DNA from: Smittia aterrima
Taxonomy: Eukaryota > Arthropoda > Insecta > Diptera > Chironomidae
Length of the DNA stretch: 64,000 nucleotides
Assembly (NCBI GenBank): GCA_033063855.1
Contig: CP093829.1
Span: 10,612,243-10,676,242, forward strand
Reading direction: 5' to 3'
The translations under genes and the position numbers were made by a program. Positions within the stretch are counted from its first letter, which is position 1. Each line of letters opens with the position of its first letter. Shown piece by piece: positions 12,971 through 27,801 of the stretch. Below the pieces are notes generated by a model. That model searched no databases and was not told the origin of the DNA. It saw only the letters and a program-made list of their open reading frames with translations.

Positions 12971-15900
12971 TGCTGACCAAGGAGTCCACCAACAAGCTGA
13001 TGATGTACCACCTTCAGGTGATGTGTCGGGAGATTCCGTTGTCCCCCGTGCTTCACCGTTACGAGCCAGTATAAATATAAATTTTAAGTGTTTTTTCTCC
13101 TACCTCCTTCACGCCGTTTTGTTTCTTAATATCAAAAGAAAGAGAATTGGCTTAATTACTTTGATACACTGTGTTGATTTGCTATCACATTTTTCATACT
13201 TTTTATGTAAAACTGTTAGCGTAGCAAGAAGGGATCAATTAATTTGATTGAATCTTTTAATGTCTCCAATATTTTTTAATAAAATATTTTTTATATTGGA
13301 ATTCTTCAAAGCTCTTGCTGATGATATCTAAAAATAAGTAAAATATAGTTTGAAAATATGTTTTGAGTGTGTGAAGTGAATCTTAAAATAAAATTATATT
13401 TTGTATCTTTTCTGTTTGATGAATCAAATTAAAAAAAATCAACTCGTGGCTTCAACATATAAATTTAGTTACTGCCAGTAGTAATCTAATGAATTTCTAA
13501 GAAGACTTTTTGATTACAAGTCTTCAAGAATTTGAAAGTTCTTTAAAATATCCCATTTCTCTTAAAATCCAAGTTTCACCAATCATATCAGCAAATCATT
13601 GAAACCAATTTTTATTGTTCCTCGGTTCGATTCTAGCAATGTGTGTTTTTGTAATAACAAAAACGAACACTTGAAAATTTATTCATTTTTTTTTGTAAGC
13701 TCTTCGATGAATAGTTAAATTAAACGTTTTTAACCACTTTCTTGTTTCGCGAAAGCATTTGCAACCTAAAATCATTATCTCTCTCGCTCTCTCTCTCTTT
13801 CAAGATATCAAATCAAGGCAGACTTAATATAGTTGTTCACTAGTGTAATCAAAGCAATAAACCAATTTGAAAGTATTTAATTGATTTGCACTTGCGGTTA
13901 GACCGATGATATGAAATTAAAATAATTTAAAAATATAACATTTCTTTCTGAATTGGGAAAAGATTTTTATCATCGGATTATAACAAGTGCAAAAGTTATT
14001 GCATGAAACTTTCTATAAAGTGCTTACCGAAATAAGTGATTTTCTCTCTCTCTTTTTCTTATGTATGTGTATGTTTTATATTTTTCTAATTCATTATCGG
14101 TTCAAGTGACTGAAAATCTTCTTTCATTTCCTTTCCTCTCTCTCTCTCGCTAAAATTGAACCAGGCTTTTCCATTTATTGCCAAAATCAACTATAATTTA
14201 TGCGTGATTCGACGTTTTTCAAAGGACATGAGACACAAGAGTTCTGAAGCTGCCGAGATATTTTTTTCTGTTCAAAAATTATTTTATATCGATTTTCTTA
14301 ATGTATAGGTTTTTGTTGTTAGTATTTTTCATATCTTTCACTTCAATATTCTTTTCAGATTCCCATGTTGAATTTAGCTTCAGCTGTTTTCTCTTTAATA
14401 TGTTCTGTTCAACATTTTAAGCTCCACTTAGCGATAGCCTTCAACAAGTTTTTCATTTGCAATGGAGACACTTTCGTTATCAAATTTCAGATTCACCACC
14501 TTTACAAAAATACACCCTTAAGTTGGAAAAAAGTCACTCTTGCCCGCTTCAATACTCCATTTAGAGTTACACACGTTTCTCATCCGATTGAGAGTTTTGT
14601 GCTGGTATTACGTTTAGTTCGATTTTCAATTTGGATTTTCAATTTGGATTTTCAGGAGGTTTTCTTCACAATTTCGAAAATTCGAGTTTTCTCCAACTTT
14701 GTAGGTGTCGGCACCGTCGCTTTTCGATGATTTTGTTCAGTGTGGAGGTGCCTCAAAAGTAAAGTTTTGCACGTACAGTTTTTGTGCTTTGTGGCACGAG
14801 TCAAAAAAGTTGTTGGCTCAAATCTAAATGAATAAATGAACTTATCTACATGCCTCGCAATATCGCACATTATTCATAACATGAACTTGGCATCTTTGTT
14901 GAAAAAAAAATCTAGAGACGGTAACAAAATATTTTTATTTTTGGAGTAAAAGACAAGTTTTAACGAGAAAACATAATGAAACTGTAAATTTTTTAAGATT
15001 TACATATCACTTTACTATCTATCAATGTTGATTCTAAATTAATTGCACATCTTCACGTGCACATTACGAGCTGGTAGAAAAAAAAAGAAAAAAATCCATC
15101 CTTCGGATGAAAAACCCTAAAAATACAACTCAATATAATTTTTTCGAATCAAGCAAAGTCACTTACGTAAAAATCAAAATTTCCACACTGGCCTTGGTAT
15201 AATATGTTGTTTACTTTTTTGAATCCGCGGGTCTCGGGACTATCAACGCTTTAATTTTTTATCAATGTTTCAAAGGACTTTTTTAAAGTTGTTAACAGAA
15301 ATGATCATTCTGCACTCTGGACGGTGAAAAATCAATTCTATATTGAAGTCGCCTTTCAAATTAAAACATAACAGCGACTAATAAAAGTCTTCCTTCGCTG
15401 ACTAATCGCAGCGGCTTAAAATTTGTTAAATAATTTATTTCATTTCATAAACGTACAAGAAGAACTTCTGTATTATCTTTATCTTTCTGGTAATCAGCAG
15501 CGAAAGGACGCATTATTAGAGAACTGTAATTAGACTAAAATTAGATCTAACTATTACTGATATGGGGAAAGAAAATAAAGAGCCATTGCAAAGCGTAGAA
15601 ACAACCTTTTCAAATGGAAGATTATGACTTCGATGATACAAGAAATTGTTTGTTAGGCTTTGCAAAGTTTCTGCTCGAATCCTTTGAAATCCTTGACTTG
15701 TTTAACATAATTAAACCATTTGAATATGCAAACAAACGATTAGTTACGGACTAGGTAATTAGAACATTATTGAAGCAATACAATCCTTTTTCATGAGTCT
15801 TTTAGGCCTAATTGCTCTAGAAAAGAGATTTGCAAGATTTTAGTGCCATAAAACCATTAAAAACCCGAGATCTTTGAAGTCCGAACTATTTGTTGGCCTT

Positions 15901-18900
15901 TTCGGTTTCATTCATTTTTCAAGTGAAAGGATTTTTAGAGAAAAAAATTCTTCGAATCAAGCAAGCTCGAGCCGAAAAGTCTTTATGATGCAATTTATAG
16001 TTTTCGAGAAATTAGAGCAAAGTATTTACACTCTCGTTCCTTTATTTATTTGCCTAAAGAAATCTTTCCAATTTTAAATGTAAAATCATAAAACGCAAAG
16101 GCAACTTTGTAGTCACAGAAAGAATTGCAGTTGTCATGAACAATCCGCCTAAAAAAATCTCAAGCGTTGCTATTGCATAAAAACATCAAGAAGCACACAC
16201 CGTTACTCAAAACGATGCAATTTATTGCAAGATCGATGACGAAATTGACACCGTGAAAGGCAAGCAAGAGAAAAAGAAGTAGGAGACATAGCAAAAGTCG
16301 CGTTTGAAAGTGTTTACCTCCTTTCCTTTTCAACTGAAAGAACCTAGTAACCTATTCGCTCATTTCGTGTTTGAAAATTATTTAATTTGCTCACACCATC
16401 CCCAGTTCATGGCTTTTGAGTTTAAAAAAAGAAGAAAATTCAAAGCTAAACTGCATTTTTTTTCCTTTGCTTGTAACTGTTCGATTCAAAACACAGCATT
16501 AAGACTTTTGCTGAATATGGAAAAACTAAACTTCAACAGCATACAAACAGGTATGAGAAGAGTTTCGCAATGCATCATTTTTTCCAACTTGAAAAATCAC
16601 TTGCACAAGATGCAGCGATTTCCTAATGCAATAGTATTTAGCACAAATCAGAAAAGTAAATGCATGAAGAGTGAGCGAGAGATAGAAAGAAGAGAAAACA
16701 AAAGCAGTTTAAAATTATTACACAAAGCTTTTTATTTTATTACCTACATTTTTTCATGTCTTCAGATTTATCAAACAACTCTTGAAATCATTTCTGGAAC
16801 CATAAATATTATGACAATTTTTTTCTTTTTTGATTCTTTTATGATAAATTGGTAGGATTAGAAGATTTCCGCCAAATGACAAATGGCTTCTTAGCCTCAA
16901 TTTCTCTAGTTGAACTTCGACAAATGAATAATATTCCTTGGGGAAATAGATTTCAATAAACCGAATTATGCTTGGTAATGGTTGAAAAATAGTTCAAAGA
17001 TCCCCATCATTGAATTTGTCATCAAGGGAATCGTGTTTATTAGAATTATTTCCAGACAATGCTAAGAAAAGTTTTCGAAGAAATCATAAGATCGATACAT
17101 CAAAAGAAATGTTTAAGGGATTTTTTAACGTTAAAACGACTTTTATTGGAAACAAGGCAGAGAAAATTTCATTCATATTAAGCCCTTCACCATCTTCGTT
17201 CTCAAACTTATCGCGTCACTTGCCAGACGTAATCAAAAATATGGAGAAAAAACCCGACCGTCCTTTGTTTCTTCTTTCTTCTTAACATCTTGTCCTAAAT
17301 TTTCTTTCGATTGCCTTTCCTTTATGTATTCGATTTTACTTTCGATTTCCTTTCGCACATTATGTAGCTTCTTTCAACATTTTTCGCCATTTCTTTTAGT
17401 TCCAGACGATCGCCGCAATGTTTTTTTCTGCTTGACTATGTCGTAGAGGTGGAATGCATTAAAAGAATAAAGCTTCACGTATCTTCTTGATTCGAAATGT
17501 CAAATTAAAAATTCAAAGCTTAAAATAAAGTTTTAGATTAAAGTTATGCAATTTCCAAATAAAAAAAACATTGTTCCATTATTTGTTTTAACCTTCAAGT
17601 TCGTCTTCTCTTAACAGTTGGACCATTTCTTCTCAATGTATTCAAGAAATGTGTCAGTCACCCATCTCGTCAAAAATAAAATAAAATAAAAGATTGAGAA
17701 CCGAAAAAAAGGTTGCTTTAAAGAAAAATGCTTCTTATTCCCCTTCGTCTCGAATTGCTTTTGCATCGAAAGCGAGTCAGGAATGAAGAAAAAACCAAGC
17801 AGAAAAGATTTTTCAAGGTCAATTCGTAAACTTCTTTTCAGCCTGATGCCTACAGTCAAGAGAGCATAATATAACAACCAATTATAATTTCATCGTCATT
17901 TTTGCTTCTACTGCTCTTGGTCCAGACGAACGTAAACGAATCAGGAGAAGGTGCAGAAGAAAGAAATAATTTGGCAGTACGGCCCTGATGAGATCAGAAG
18001 TCTGATCAAAGAAAGAGAAGAAAGGAGAAGTAAAGTGTTGCACAAAAAAATTTGAAACGAAAGCGATTCTATAATCGTAAAGGTTTTATCCAATCTGATT
18101 CAACATTGCGAATCTTTTCTTTCGAATTCGTCTGAAAGGATTATTGACAAGAAATGTTAAGAGCGTATTAACACATTTTCTTTCTTCGTCAACAGTCTGT
18201 GAAACGTGCTTGTATCCAGTCGAATGGGTCCAGTGAATATTCTTTCTTAAAACTTGGTTATTGTTAATGAAGATTTTGATTTCGGTCTTGGGATTTGATT
18301 TCTTTCGCAGCTTTCGTGTGTTAAGCAAACTCCTTGAAATCCTCCTTTCTTAGACGATCTTCAAATAAATTTTCATTTCGTTTTGATTAATGGACAAAAC
18401 AGCTAACACGAAACGATGCAAACGCGGACCTATAACAACCTGGCTGGCCAAGAAAGCGTGATCCGAAGAGTAATTTAATGTTCGTATTACACTTCAGCCG
18501 AATGTTGCCGATTTTTTTTTGTTTGGAGGTTTCAAACATCTTCAAGGTGATCTTTTACTTGTTTATGAATGTCTGTTGCTTTGTTGTAATTATTTCTTTG
18601 TTGCTTGGTCTCTTACAATTACTTCAGCGCATCTATAGCTTAAAGTATCTAAAGTTCCGTCACTCAATTTTCGTAATTGCTTCCTTCTTAGTTTAATTGT
18701 TAAAACTTTTGGCCATGAATCAATATGAGGAAAGTTAAATCGTCTCTTCTAAAAACCGTGGATTTGCCAGCTCATTTCATTTTAAACTAAAAACCAGCGT
18801 TTTCGAAATGTAAACTTAAATAAAATTAGCTTTTCCTTTTAAAAAGTTTCTATGTTGATCGAGATAATATTTTATTTGGGCATTGAGTTTAAACGTTCAA

Positions 18901-21900
18901 CTTTGTTCAATCAAGGAAAAAATAACTCTCTGATTTTGTGAATTGAAATCAAAAGTGTTCCTTACGAGAAATGGGAAAAGGTATGAGATGAAGTGAAAAA
19001 AAAACTGAAAAGTAAGCTTCAAGGCCATATTTTGATTATCAGTGTTAGTATTCATTAGGGTTTGGATAGTTGTTTGTCACCTTCTTTTGGTTCATTATTT
19101 ATTTATCTTTGATGGACACATCATGTAAATATGATTATTAAGATTTGAGAGATTTAAAGCGAATCATTATCTACTCAAGCTGTAGAATTTTTAATATTTG
19201 TAAACATTTGCTTTGCTATAGCAAGATTATAAAAATCAGTAGATCAAGGGCTGCGTCCATTCATTTCTCCATTTAAAAATAGATTTTTCGTGAAAGTCAA
19301 GACATGAAATTATTTTCGCCCTAAAAACGCGAACTCGATTCGACCATATGACAACGTTTTGCAAAAACCCTTTCACCAAAAAATATTGTTAGTGAATTCA
19401 TGTTTCCTATTCCCTTTTCGTCCCCTTTTTCGGTGCACATCCATTATTCAAATTTTTCCGTGCCCGACATCATACGAAACGTACAAAAATTCGACGATCA
19501 TCACACAATTGAAATTTTTTTTTCTTCTCTTTCACTTTTTCAGCGCGGAACATTTTAAATAAATATAAAAATTCAAATTCAAGGTCGATGTTACGTGAGT
19601 GAAATGAAATGGTGTGTACGTCTATACGGCTATATATCTACGGCTCTATACGTTTTCTTCATCAACTGAAACGTCTCACATTACGCCCTATGAAATTTCG
19701 CTTTTACACAATGAACGCAAAGAAGAGGAAAAATTCGAAATTTCACTTGAAAGCTCTCTTTCAATTCTTGTTCGTCTTGATGACCAATTCATAATTATGA
19801 CACAACGTCTGGAAACAATCGAAATACATCTCTCTTCGAAAGTCTTTTGTTTCTGTATTTTCTTCGAAACTTTTGCATAACTTCGTTTGGAAATGATTGA
19901 AGGCATTTATATTTTTGTGTCGTAGGAAAAAAGGTTTTTTCCTTGTAAATAAATGATGATAACTCATGTAATCTATTTCTCTGATAATGAGTTGGTTACA
20001 ATAAGTTTTGTTAGGCGAATCGCTTCAAAGTCTTCGTTTCTCTATCTCTCTGGAGTCGCGAAGAAAACAATTTTCTTTCGCAATCTTGATCATGATGTGT
20101 GACTCACAGAAATATTCGTCGTAGTTTGTAGGAAGATGGAGAAAAACAATTATTATAATCCATCGCGGTGATCTTTTGTTCTAAAGCATTTTTTCATGAC
20201 GAAACGACACGCGAAAGTAATTTTTTTTCGAAACTTTGTGATTGTCATTAAGTCTGACGTCATTTGATTGCTTTGAGAATGTGCTATTAAAACTTCAAAT
20301 GACGACTGAAATGTGTTTCTAAAAGACGATTCGATGAGTGTTTAAAGCTTTTGAAGACTTTACAACTGTTCCACATTTCGCTCTCGTCAAGGGGTTTGAC
20401 TTCCTATATATGCCAATTTCTTTAAAAAAAACTCGCGAGAAGAATATTTTATTAGAGACGGAACAACATTGAACATAACATAGAGTGAATACATACTCCT
20501 ACCCGTCATTTACACAATGAAAACTACTGACGAGTTTTTTTTTGCGCTTTTTCATTCCATTCATTACTCCATACATTCGAATGCTATTCGTTTTTCATTG
20601 AAACTGAATTTCTCAGCAGAAAACACATTTCTGTTTTCTCGAGAGCGTTTCACGAATACAGACACGAGACAACAACACTCTCGGTCCTCTTTGCAGTGAG
20701 GCTTTATGTGGCGAGAGGCAAAGTGAAAAAATACTGAAAACTTTTTCGTTTTAGTTCTTTTTCTTTTTCGGCCGTGTAAGCGCGCAGTGCGGCTTCAGTT
20801 CTCGGGAATTATTTTATTTTTTATTTAATTTAATTTTCACTCTTTGGTTGCTGTTTTGTGTTTGATTAGATCAGTTTCCTTTATTCCTTGTTTTATTCGA
20901 CAATTATCCAAGCAAAAAGGGATTGTGGATATCGTGGAAAATATCTCGAGTGGTTCGGATGTGGATCGTCTTGACAATCCTCAAGAAGAGAGTCACGTGA
21001 ATTTTTAGCGCGAGAAAGTTTGAATATTTTTTTTAAAAAAACTTTATGCATCAAATTGAGTGGAGTGAACAAAATTGGAAATAGCAGACGACATCCAGTG
21101 TCAACAAATGATAATGGACAGTTTTTACTCAAAAATTTTGAGAAAGCACAAAATTCAGGATATTAAAATATTGAATCAAGAAAAGTTTAAAGCTAAAAAA
21201 TAAACTTGATGGCCAGAAACCTTCACTTTTTGAGGCGAAAGAAAGAGAGAGAGCAAAACTTTTACTTTCATTTACATTTTAGCTTCACATAATGAATGAT
21301 TTTGTAATATGAAAGAAAGAAAAAACAACTTTAACACGATTGTTAAGTAATTTGGAAGATTTGAAGGCGTTACATAAGAACTCAAGCAGAGAGTTAGTGA
21401 GTGAGAAAGCGAAAGTGAAGTTTTTCTGTTCATCTGCACAAACACGAACATTGTTGATACGGTGAAAAGGTTAATCAAAGATGTTGAAACCGTGGAATAT
21501 CTCAACCAGAGCAACAATCTAGCAGATGAAACTAAATTAAAAATCATGGATAATTCTGCAAGAGTAAAGCGAATAGACTTTATTTATATGACTCATATCT
21601 GTCACACCAGCTTTGATAAAAACATTCTTGCTGATTAAAAGTGATTTGAAAAAAGAGGAAAAAGAGAAACTGTGACGAAAATATGTTTCTCAAACGACGT
21701 TGGTGAAAGACGCAATAAATATTTTCTCAGCTGTATACAAACATTCTAAAACAGTCTTTGATTAGACGTGAAGTTAAATATTTTTTTATAAGCGTGCCAA
21801 GAAGAATCAATCACATTGGATCACCAAGCAGGTTTGTGTTAAAAACTGTTCAACCATCGCCATCTAGAGACCTCGAATTTAGAGTACAATTGTTCCATAT

Positions 21901-24900
21901 TTTCCATTTTAAAAGCAAATTTTACGACGCACAGAATTCCCATTAACCAGACGACAAAAAAGCCATAAAACTCAAGAAGAAGAAGTCCAAAATGTCGACG
22001 AGAATTTCGTATATTCATGTCCTTTTTTTAATGCTCAATGCACCAATCAGAGACAAGAAATGTGAGGGAGAGGAAATTGGAAAACATGATGTCGTTGAGA
22101 GAATTGAAAAGAAGAAGGGCCCGCAGCGTATCTTCCCATAAATTATTATTTCCTTGAAAATTGACATTTCGTTTTAGTGAAAAGCAATAACTCTGAAACA
22201 TGAAATGGTTTATCTTAATGTAAGCGATCATAAAAAGATTGAGACGTTTGTCTCTAGATCAGCCTCCGCTAGGAGTTGAATGCAAACGTTGCGCATTATT
22301 AAATTGAAACTAAAGTTAACTGAATACTTTTTGCTTAATAAGATATTTTCAAAGTGTCTTATAATGTTTGCTTGGTTGTATTTGAATTTATTGCGACCAC
22401 GGTTGTTCATCTTTGCTTATTTAATTAGAACAAGAGAGAATCATAATATTATAAAAGGTCCACAAATGTAAAAGTTTCTTTGTTTTCCAGACCGCGAAGA
22501 AATATAATATCCAATTCTCTTTGTAGAAATTTGCATTTTCTTTTATTTTTTTCTCACGCAATAAAACAATAAAAAGTAATCCAAGAGTTGCAACAGCTTT
22601 GGTTTGAAGCAAACGAAAAAAAGTTGAAAAGAAAAAGAGCTTTTGCAATTCGCGTTTTCTTGTGTAACATTTTTATACAAATTGGTATGGCGAAAAATGA
22701 AAAGTAGAGAAAAAGAGTTGCAACAGTAAAAGGTTTCGCGTTTCCATTGCGATGAACGAAAAATGTTGAGTATGTCTTGAGGGCATGAGAAAATCTTGAA
22801 CATTGAACGAGTGTTTGAGTTTATTTCATTATATCATTGCCTCACGATATTCCAACCAGCAATGTCTCAGGAGAGAAAAGTAACTGAATCGCAAATCTCA
22901 CGTTTCTTAAATGAAAATAAAAATTGTAAAGATGAAGTCATCAAGGCTTTGTTAGTAATTAGATGCTTTTGATAGCGTGGTGCTTTTGATTGTCAAGAAC
23001 TTATTTGTCCATTAGCACAGCTTTCATCTTTTCTCAATTTGCCATAAGCTTCACGATACATTACTCAGTTGAAAACGATTACATAATTTCTTTAGTTATA
23101 TGTTTTATTTCTTAGCGTTGAGCAGACATGGAGTGAGGCGCAAAGCATAAACGAAACGTTTTCACATTTCATGACAAAATCTCGGAAGTTATTTCGTTTT
23201 TTTTCATTTTCTTTCGGGTAAACGTCGAAATACTGACCTTCGCATTCGGTTATGTATATGTCGCGAGATGAAAAGGAAACTTTTTTGAAAACGAGAAAGA
23301 GATTTTACAAAACGCTCACGCCGCAAGTATGTATAATGAAAGTGACCCAGTCACCAAACATTAAAATGTGAAGAAAGGCGCAGCTCCGATACCGTGCTCG
23401 CCCTCTCTCTATCTCTCTTACATGTGTGTCACACTCAATGTACTCTGATGAAAACCAGTTTCTCGTATACATAATATTGCATATTTTTCATAACACATAA
23501 AGTTACTTCATACTTCGAATGCTATAACATTAAAAAAACTACTTCACAATAAAGTATTGTGTACACTGAAAACGAAATTGAAAAACTTTCACTAACCTAG
23601 TTTACAAATACAGTAACTTTTATTGTACAATCTTGTCAATGTATTTTTCTTGATTCGCTGTGCTTTGACTATGAAGCAAACTCTCTTCGCAAGAGGCTCG
23701 CTACGAGTACATTTGAACTTTTCCGTTTGAGTTGCAGTCAGTGTTGCAATGTTCGATATTGCTCAATATTGGACATACATGCAGCAGTTATATTGCGCGG
23801 GCTTCAAATTGCATTCTTTCGTAAAACAACAAGCCAGCAATAAATGCGCTTGCAAGCGAAGTGAATTAATTTTAAATCTAGCAATTTTTTGTACAGGAAA
23901 AATTGAGCTTTAGGTCGCATCGCAAAATATCTGATCACGTATTAGTTAAACTCAGAGCTTAATAAGCTTGGGGATTTCTCTCTAGTATTCAAGGTGAAAC
24001 TAAAAACTTTTCCTTTCATTTAGTAGATGCAAGGAAGTGATGACTCATAAGCGTCAAAATCTTATTTCACTTTTCGATTTTTTTAGCTACGAAAGCTAAA
24101 TTGCATCGAGTTCAAACAAGTAAAGGTTCGCTTTCAATCTAAAACAAAAGTGGAACACTCTCATTTTCATTTTAGATTCGCGACTCTTGTTGCGATTTCC
24201 ATTTCAAATTTACTCTACACGTTGCCATTCATGTGCTGACTCAACAAAAACTGTATCAGCAACGAGGGAAGGAAGAAATTTTATCTTATCGAAAGAAAAA
24301 AACGAAGTGAATGGTAGTTTCAGATATAAAAGTTTCAATACTTTTAATTCGTTTGGAGAGATGAAAGTTTCAAGGCTACTTCAGGTGTACTGAAAAGAGA
24401 AAGGAGAAGTAGCTTTGACTGCAACACAACAAATTGTACACGAGCTTTACAAGCGATTCATTCATTTTAGTAAAGTTAGGAAGCTTCAAAAACAAAAAGA
24501 GACGGAGAAAATACTCAATAAATACTCATTTCCTAGTAATCGCGTAACGGCCATGGGTGATAAGAAGAACTCGACGCGTAATGAAAACAAAAAGTCCGAT
24601 TCCTCAATGAACCAAAATAGAACTTTCAACTAAACTCGAAATTCTCATGATTTAATTTTACTTTCTAAAACACAATTAGATAGTTTAGTAGAACTAATTA
24701 TCGAATGTTGAATATCTCCGGAATCGAGCCATTCAATCTATTTCCTCATAGATCACAGCTAAAGTAAGCAGATGATCATTTCGTAACAATTCAATTGTCG
24801 TGAGTTGTCTTTTTTTTGGGTGCGCTTAGCTATCGAATTATTTTAGTTTGTATATATTTTGATATGTTCAAGCTTGACTTATTTACATTTCTATTGAAAA

Positions 24901-27801
24901 TAAAGCTTCGTTCCATCGACAAGGAGACAAGGAAGAATTTTTTTTAATCCCGCAATACTTTTTGTCGATTCTTATAACTCGGCACTTTTCAATTTTGACC
25001 TGAATCGAATCGAATGCTTTTCCTGAGTCAACGACGAATGTGATACTTTGAGCTATGTGATATTATGTAACTCGTCGTATTTCCCAATGGAAAAAGCAAC
25101 CTAGAATAGAGAATGTGGAATAAAGAATTTACATACGTCATCTAAAGCGAAACTCACACTTGTGTTGAACAGATTTGATCATTTACTAACTGCTGAGCTG
25201 CAATTTAACAATCTATTGTTAAGCTGATTGAAACTCAGCTGTACCACACCTTAGCTTTTAGTTTATTTATTTTCTGTGCAACTAAAACTTTTACATACGA
25301 GAAATTGACATTTTCTGTTCGCTAAACGATTTTTTTCATCGATGAAATGATCAAACTTTTGACAGAGAATTTTAAAAGAATTGCTTGTCATTGAAAGTTT
25401 AGTTTTCATCTTGTAAATGAATCGTTTGATCTTGCGCAGCAGTTTTTTTTTTATTTATCAAACCACGACAATTCATTTCAATATTTTTTCTTGAAGAACC
25501 CCCTCCCTCGTCCCCTTCCATTCCTTCTGCAAACTTCCAAGTGAATGTTATTCGCTCCTCCATACAGAAGAATGCAGCAACTCACGAATTATATAAACTG
25601 GAAACAATGACAAGCAGCGCGAGATGTGTTGCTGTTTCGCGTGTAAGAATCGCTTTCGAAAATAATCAAGAACGAAAAAGCACCAACAAAACCTTACACA
25701 ACTACTTAAGTCAGACTGTAAAACTGCGCACAAACTCAAGCGAAGATGAAATAAAAAATAAAAAGTAACAGTGGAAAAATATAAAGTTTGACCTTGAAAT
25801 TTCCACAGGTCGAGAATGTGTGTTGAATGACGGGGAGAAGGGGAAAGAAAGAGCTAAAAAGCATTCACGATTCTGTGGTATTATCTCATGCGAGAAGACG
25901 AAACGAAGCGCGAGAAAAAGAAAGATTAATTTTGCTTTTTGCATGAAGAGTTAGGGAACAACTACCTAAGAATGAATGCTTGTGGAATGATGAATTTCAA
26001 TAGAAGTTGAATCATCTAGCGGATATTGACAAATATTCAAGTTTCTCCACGTTTCTCAAGGCAGCCACCTTCAATCTTCGAAAATGAAGTTTCTAAGGCA
26101 ATAAAGGTTTTGCTTTATGTTAAAGTGGGCTCGTAAAAGCGTGAACTGAAAAAACCTTCTCAAATATCTCCAATCTCGCGCGCCATCCAATGTTTTATGG
26201 TAACTCGCGGAAATTGCGCGTTTCAAACATCTAACTCTAACAATACTCATTGGCATTGAACGGCGTGAAGCGCTGAAAGACTCAACAAGTGGTTTGTTGT
26301 TATGTTTTTTTGCCTTCTCTAATCTACGAAGCGAAAAAAAAAGTCAAAAGTGTATGTAAAGTCAAATTTCTACCTCGCAGACTCTTTTTTCTTCTTTATT
26401 GTATACCTAAGAAACCCAAATATAAATGTAAATCGACTGCTACACATTCAAGAGACTGAATCTCCGCTGTTAAAAGTCATTGAAAGTTATTTTGGAATTA
26501 ATCATTTCCGTATTTCGAATCACATTTATTAACTTCTTTCATGCCAAAGACAGCATTGAGCTCTCAGAAATTTGTAGGATTTCCATTGAAAACATTTCCT
26601 TGTTTCTGTTGTTGAAGCAAAGCAAGAGCTTTTGGCCTAAAAAATATTTCTTCCTTAAAAGTCTTACGATGTATTAAAGATCTTGTCGCTGTAAATCGAA
26701 AAGTGCGCGCTAAGAAAAAGTGAGACAAGTAAAATTATTTCGTTCATGAAACCATAAATCGACTTAGTTGGTATTCGTCAAAAAAATGTTTTTCAAGGCC
26801 AAAACCGAAACCAAAAAAATCTTTTCTTTATGGATTTTAGAATGTTAATTAAATTTTTAAATTCAACGGTGGAAAAGTTTATATCGCTTTTGTTATCAGT
26901 AATATTTTTATTCGGGAAGAGCTGTCTTGAATTTCGTGACCTACTTTGCAGTTAGCTAATCATAGTTTAAGTTCAAGTTCCCTCAAATAGTTAATCGAGC
27001 AAGAAGAATGTGTGACGCTTGGATTAAGCTTGAAAAATGAAACATCATTACGATGAAAAGCCATTAATTAATTTAGAAGGACATTTCAAATTGTTTCTTC
27101 ATTGTGGTAAACATGTCAGAGGGGGGAGTGCGTAGTTGTATAAGGCTAAAGCAGCTTTGAAGTCAAAGCTAGAAATCAGTTTTTACTCGTTGAAAATTTA
27201 CCGTAAAATTTAACCATGAACCTCCAAGTTGAGCAGAGACTCGATCAGGAAACTTTTTTTGGCTTTCGAAAGAGCCACTTTATTGAATAGGTTGACATTG
27301 ACGGCGCGACTCTCATATCTCTCACCTCGCACTCTCGAAGTGATTTCTGTTTCCGTAAAAAAATTATCTAAATAATCATTTCATTCACGCACTTTTATCG
27401 CCTTTTATCGGGTAAAAAGACTTTGAATTTCGAAGTGTTTTACGTTCCTTTCCGACGGTTTCTCTGTTGCTTTAACGATAATTAAGCTTCAAGGGCTTTC
27501 CATAAACTCTCTCGAGCACAATGTTTCGTTTACGACACTTTTTTTCTTTTTTTATCGTGTCGCTTTAACGTCGAAAGCCAGATAGGAATGGAATGAATTT
27601 CTTGCTCTTCAGGTTCTAAAAAAACGTTGCGAGTAGCTGAAAGCTTTTGTCATTTCTGACATTAGTCAAACAAAACTCCTAAGGCTATTTTCTTTATTAC
27701 AAACTAGTTAGCGAATGCCGCTTTTTGATGATTTAACATATCTTACAATCTCAAGGATTTTAAATTAATCTTCTTCGATTTCTCTAATGATTTCAGATAG
27801 G
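12971..27801. other. Long noncoding stretch between Gs alpha and the BTB-ZF gene
   Basis: Nearly 15 kb with no exon I can support. The proximal ~100 bp is the Gs alpha 5'UTR (minus strand). The rest is AT-rich with scattered CT-rich tracts (13777-13801, 14041-14060, 14131-14149, 23401-23418). TCAGTT initiator-like words occur in a locally GC-richer patch at 20795-20800 and again at 20871-20876, after an A/T-rich run. The first coding exon of the BTB gene begins just after an acceptor (tttcag at 27791-27796), so at least one noncoding 5' exon must lie in this stretch. Long multi-exon leaders are known for Drosophila chinmo. ORFs of up to 183 codons (16304-16855) look like chance. Confidence 0.55.
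13777..14149. repeat. Cluster of (CT)n / GAGA-type tracts
   Basis: Three pyrimidine dinucleotide tracts, at 13777-13801, 14041-14060 and 14131-14149, lie within 400 bp, about 0.8-1.2 kb upstream of the Gs alpha start. Such GAGAG/CTCTC runs bind GAGA factor or CLAMP in Drosophila. A regulatory role here is inference; they may be plain microsatellites. Confidence 0.45.

Noticed and set aside
14365..14730. 121-codon ORF containing a small tandem repeat (ttttcaatttgga twice)
   Set aside because: Hydrophobic, motif-free translation; the repeat is a 13-bp duplication. No evidence of coding.
16304..16855. 183-codon plus-strand ORF in the long noncoding region
   Set aside because: Composition is Phe/Lys/Asn/Ser-rich without motif, typical of chance open frames in AT-rich DNA, and no splice structure or neighbour supports it.
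25333..25346. 14-bp palindrome TTTCATCGATGAAA
   Set aside because: Isolated short palindrome in AT-rich DNA; no clustering or adjacent gene start to give it meaning.
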